From Bryum argenteum (Eukaryota; Streptophyta; Bryopsida; Bryales; Bryaceae), in contig CM073325.1 of NCBI GenBank assembly GCA_037043015.1, forward strand, positions 14,363,001 to 14,427,000: a stretch of DNA of 64,000 bases, written 5' to 3'. The position numbers and the translations under genes are program-made. Below the pieces are notes generated by a model. That model worked only from the letters and a program-made list of their open reading frames with translations. It did no database searches and was not told where the DNA came from. This document shows, piece by piece, positions 59,874 to 64,000 of the stretch (within the stretch, counting starts at the first letter, position 1; the number at the start of each line of letters is the position of its first letter).

Positions 59874-61040
59874 TTTTTTAGGGTTTGTGGCGACGGCGGC
59901 GGCGACAACGGAGGTGCAGCTATGGGAGGGGAGAAGGAGGGTCGAGGGAGAGAGAAGGGAAAAGTGGTGCAAATGTCGGAGAGCATCCTCGCAGCTGGCC
60001 ACCACTTTGCTTGCCAGTGTAGGTAAGAGCTAGCCCGGGTTTTTCTCGACAGCAGCCTCGAACGTCGGAGCCATCATCGCCATCACACCCGATTGTTGTT
60101 GCTGCTGTAGCACCAAATGCTCTTGTTGACTCAATCCTCTTCAAGCTCATCTCCCTTCTCATCTCGTCTCCTTTCCTTCCCCATCTCTCAATACAACAAT
60201 CGCCGCATTCTGACTCCGCTCCACCCTCCTGCTACTTCTCGTGCATGATTCGAGGGCCGACCCACTTCTCATTCTCACCCATCTCATTGCGCCGACTTCC
60301 CCGCTCCCGGATCTCGCCGAGGATCACCACAAAGACTTTGCTTGCCCCTCACGGCTCATGCCACTATCAGCATTGGGTTTTGCCCTAGCAAGCTTTTCAG
60401 CGGTTAGAAGGGTGGAGTTTTGATGGATCACAGCGTGGAGTGGCGTTTCTGAGGAGGAGCTTGGATTCGAAGGGGGGGGGAGCGTTGAGGTTTTCGCGAT
60501 GGAGAGGGAGCCGGATGAGATGCGGAGCTTAGGGGTTGTACCGTTGTAGGGATATGCAAGGAGGCATACAATATTCTGCAACTACATATTAAGTTGTTCT
60601 TGTCCTTAGCCCTAACGCTGGTACTCCCCTTAGGAGCAGTGATCTTCTGCCACAGCATAATCACCCATCTGCTACTCCGCAAGATCTCTCACAACGCAGA
60701 TGAGCTTCACATGGAACGGCCAGACTCACCGGAAGCGACCGTGACACAAAACCGGCTGGATGCGGATGGTTTAACAAATCAGCCATCCAAATTGCACAAA
60801 TCAGCCATCCAATTTTTTTATTTTTTTTATTTTTTTTATTTTCAACTTTTTATATTCTTTTGTGCCTCCAGGGAATGCTCCAGGGGTGTGCGTACGCACT
60901 CCCCTTAGAGGAAATCAGTCATCTTTTTTTTTATATATATATATATATATTTTTTATTTTATTTTTTTATTTTTTATTTTTTTCTCCTTCTCCACAAGGA
61001 ATGTGTGCACGCACACTCCTTGAAGGAAATCAACTACCCC
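59362..61040. repeat. Inverted array of poly(A)-linked hairpin units around a G+C-rich centre
   Basis: On the left, at least four related units of about 60 bp (near 59362, 59562, 59655 and 59760) each contain CCAAGGGG, a GTGCG/CACACCCC hairpin, GCATTCCCTGGAGG, and an A-rich tail. On the right, near 60867 and 60993, the same unit occurs in reverse orientation with T-rich tails (GGAATGCTCCAGGGGTGTG). Together they form a broken large palindrome about 1.7 kb across, with unrelated G+C-rich DNA (about 59880-60780) in the middle. The frames over this region are compositional artefacts. Confidence 0.75.
59880..60780 (+). other. G+C-rich centre of the inverted array, possibly captured gene leader
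   Basis: The composition is unlike the flanks: C/T-rich stretches, a GGCGACGGCGGCGGCGAC tract and splice-like sites, resembling a plant gene's 5' leader and first exons. The frame from about 60594 encodes a hydrophobic segment (SLALTLVLPLGAVIF) that could be a membrane helix, but I recognise no protein. A captured gene fragment inside a foldback element would explain it. Confidence 0.3.
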
Positions 61041-64000
61041 TAGCTTAAAAAATTAAACAATCAATAAATTAAAAAAGTAAAAAACTAAAAAATTAAAAGA
61101 ATTCTATTATTTTGCGAGACATAATAAGTATAAATTCAGTTCGAAGATTGTGCAACTATTGTTAATTTTTTAAAATAACTCAAAATTAAAAATTGTTCTA
61201 GAATTTAGCAAGATATAATAAATATATAATTTAGAGATTTTGCAATTAACATGATTCACATGAAGTCATTTTAGAAAGTTTAAATAAAATCTGAACATAC
61301 CACAAAAGTAATTGAATTTACCGAGACATAGACTATTGTATTCGAGATTCTTTAACTATTGAACATCTTTCACATGAGGTTATTTTTAAATTTGAACAAG
61401 TAAAAATTACTATGTTAGACTATATTAATGTTGACCATGATGATATTGTGTTTCAATGATATTCAGGTTGCCATGGCTTGCACCACCAGAACAAATTCTA
61501 CAATTGACAACGATTGGGAGAAGCACGGATGGTTTAATGATAGGATTGTTATGTTTGATTGATATATTTGAATTAGGTATCAAAAGTTTGGTTATATTAT
61601 TATACATGTTTGATTATAGTATTATCATTAATAGTTTGATTATAGTCTTTACTGTTATTAGTTACTCAAGTATGGTTATGAATTTTTTGTATAGATTTGC
61701 ATATAATATAGAGCGAGATGCTCCATATTTTCTTGTTGAATAGCACATGTTGGCCTTATATCTCTTATGAAGTATATTTGTTTCATGAATGCCAAAAATA
61801 CTATATATAGAGCCATATGTATATATGTACAACATGGAAGTTTACATGTGGTGCACAAGTAATAAAACAAATGTTGGCAATGTTTGAACATGATTATTTG
61901 GCAATGTTCACAAAGCAATAAAACATGATTGGCAAAAGATTTATTATTAATCAATAGTATTTTTCATTAGTTCAAATTCAGTGCATGCACAATATGCACA
62001 ATCTCATGGAATTAGTGAAAATTATTCAATTATGTACACATTGAGAAACCAATATTCCATGAAATTGTCACAAAAATATAGCAAAGAAAAAATAGGGATT
62101 TTTGGATTTTTTTTCCTTCCAAAAAACATTTCCACTCAAAATCTTGTTGTTATTGAGTGCCAATTAGCGCACTTGGCCAAGTGCATAATTGCTTAATTGC
62201 GTGTTAATATTGTCTGCCGTGATCAATAACGAATTGTGATCCAAACAATTATACGGTTGCATTTGAATAGGAGAGGAAGTGTATGATCATAACCCTAAAA
62301 ATGAGAAAACCAACATTGTCTTTGTACAGAGCGTGTATAAGTACATACTTGTACAACGTACTTGGTAACCATGCCTGAACTCATCCCCACCCCATGCGTC
62401 CACTAATTAAGTAACTTCTAAGAGCCCAATCAACCATTTTATGGTTGATCCCAGATTTTGAGGAGTTGTAATCTGCTAAAAAAGTTTTTTTTGGAATTTT
62501 CTTTAATTTCCACAAGTTCGGTAAGATATGAACCACACCCAATCTACAAAACCTCATTTGGATTCATGTATTGTTCAAAATAAGGCTTCAAACACAAACA
62601 CGGCAATGTTTTTTTAGTGTAAGAAAACTTACTATTTTGGGAAACCTATGAGGTCCCTGATAGGTTATTGGTGGCCCTTCTCCTTATTATCATATAATAT
62701 TTGATCTTAGCCAATCATATCAATTTCCAAATTATTAATGATAGAAAGTACATTTTATATTGATTTCCAAAGTCTTTTTAATTTATCATGAAATAAATAT
62801 TTCTTATTTTAAGAAACTAAGCCATATGGATCTATTTTTGGGTTTAAGCTCTTTATACTACCTTTGGAGCGCTACATCATAAGAGTTATGGAATTCATAT
62901 ATTATAACACACATAAGTTTTTCTCCAAACCCCTCGAGCCTTTACTGGTTAATGTCATGCAGTGGATTCTAAGTTTTGGTGTCATAGTGAGATTCGTAGA
63001 GGTGCCTGTCTGCAAGGGCAGCACTTGACTCTCTCTCCCACCAAACACTGTTGCAACCTCTTTCCACAAATTCCCGGATGTCGTAGCCTTCCTTAGACAT
63101 CCGTTGGCAGCTGCTGAAGTATACAACTGGAGAGAAGCCATGTTGGTTTAGAAGAGAATTGGAGGTGAAATTAAGTTCTCTTCTCTTCCAGAGCACGAAG
63201 CAATTTTGTGACAGAAAGTAAGAGTGCATGCTCTTCACAGTAAAATTAGGGTTGCAATTCATTCGATTCATTCTTGTGATCCAAAGCAGTTGTTGGCTGT
63301 TGTGCAGATTTCTGAAGCACGAGATTCAAACTTGGACTGTGGCTATATTTCTCGTCTTCCAAAACTTAGACCAGGTAAAACATAAAGGCCCTCCGTTTCT
63401 CACTTCTACAGGTGCCTATCAAGTTTGACAGGTCTAAAACCGGTAAGTTTTGTAAGAGTTACAGAAGTCACGTCAATGTTAACAGACATAGCCCGTGAAT
63501 GCTACCGAAGGCCTTTCGGAGATGCTGAAATGGAGTATGATAAAAATGTTACTGTCAACCGAGCAATCAACTGACATCAAGAATATTGTTTGTTTTCTTT
63601 TTCCTCGTTCGGTAGGAAAAATGGCTTTGCTCCAATGGTGGGACTTAGATGCGATACACCATAGGTGTGGACGTGCAAGAATTTGTGGAGGGTGACTGTA
63701 GGCATGAACAGAACTGCATTAATAGTTCAAAATGACCACTGATTTCGTGCTTTCATCTGTCGACTCTAAACTGCAATGAATGATGTTGGCTTCAGTGAGG
63801 AAGATGGTGAAACCGAGCCGAAGCGAACCGGAAGAGGATGTGCAAGGGAAAACTGAATGGGAGCAGTGCGAAGCAAGCAGCGCATACAACAAAACACGAT
63901 CATCCAAGCCTGCACGCAGCGAGCCTGCCGACGACGACCAGTCTCTGTCAATAGAGCCGCAGGTGCGGCATCAGCCTCCAAGCGTACAACCTTCGCTCCT
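61041..64000. other. Right-hand end without recognised gene
   Basis: No convincing coding exon down to 62900. From about 62900 to the end the sequence is less A+T-rich, and short frames occur on both strands, for example minus-strand 62902-63141 with a Gly/Arg- and Thr-rich peptide. None carries a recognisable domain or a supported exon chain. A gene may begin near the right edge and continue outside the window. Confidence 0.35.

Noticed and set aside
59516-60026. Overlapping frames with poly-Lys or poly-Phe on both strands
   Set aside because: They result from the poly(A)-linked hairpin units; the repeats explain the open reading.
1-64000. CRISPR array, bacterial operon or phage features
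   Set aside because: Spliced genes and plant transposons show a eukaryotic nuclear genome, and no spaced direct-repeat array was seen.

Overview
The window reads as nuclear DNA of a land plant. It has a spliced MYB-CC (GARP/PHR-like) transcription factor, a Ty1/copia element, Tourist-, Stowaway- and CACTA-like short elements, and long, A+T-rich, intron-filled genes. The dominant gene encodes a four-domain voltage-gated cation channel. Channels of this type are typical of animals, fungi and algae and are missing from flowering plants, so I favour a seedless plant (bryophyte, lycophyte or fern) with swimming sperm. That lineage call is inference.

Layout. (1) 1-2784: A+T-rich DNA with no gene seen. 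(2) 2785-25138, plus strand: one very large channel gene. I resolve 24 exons by splice sites and reading phase, giving roughly 2,500 residues: a long acidic N-terminus, four S1-S6 repeats, a pre-IQ/EF-hand-like stretch and an IQ motif. The pore positions read E-E-D-D. One intron, at the start of domain I S1, has AT-AC ends and an exact U12-type branch site. Its introns carry several short transposons. (3) 25139-29100: repeat-rich spacer with a retroposon flanked by an 18-bp target duplication. (4) 29150-32410, plus: the MYB-CC gene, with TATA box, six coding exons and 299 residues. (5) 32411-35250: spacer with a 0.8-kb dispersed repeat and a Tc1/mariner transposase remnant. (6) 35250-42080, minus: a tandem duplication of a two-gene cassette (a coiled-coil membrane protein followed by a protein with a repeated small domain). 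The right copy looks intact and the left copy is broken. Two Tourist-like elements lie between the copies, one with a perfect 53-bp hairpin. (7) 42376-47599, minus: a complete-length but coding-disabled copia element with near-identical LTRs, unusual TA...TA ends and a half-tRNA-type primer site. (8) 48396-54281, plus: a decayed, intron-containing DDE-type transposase gene, itself interrupted by a truncated LTR element and a tRNA-like repeat. (9) 54282-64000: mostly repeats, including a 1.8-kb inverted array of poly(A)-linked hairpin units around a G+C-rich centre. No confident host gene there.

Functionally, the channel would admit Ca2+ on depolarisation and be tuned by calmodulin through its C-terminus. 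The MYB-CC protein is a nuclear regulator of the family that includes phosphate-starvation factors. Nothing in the sequence links these two genes to each other or to the duplicated cassette. All exon models are by eye and have no transcript support.
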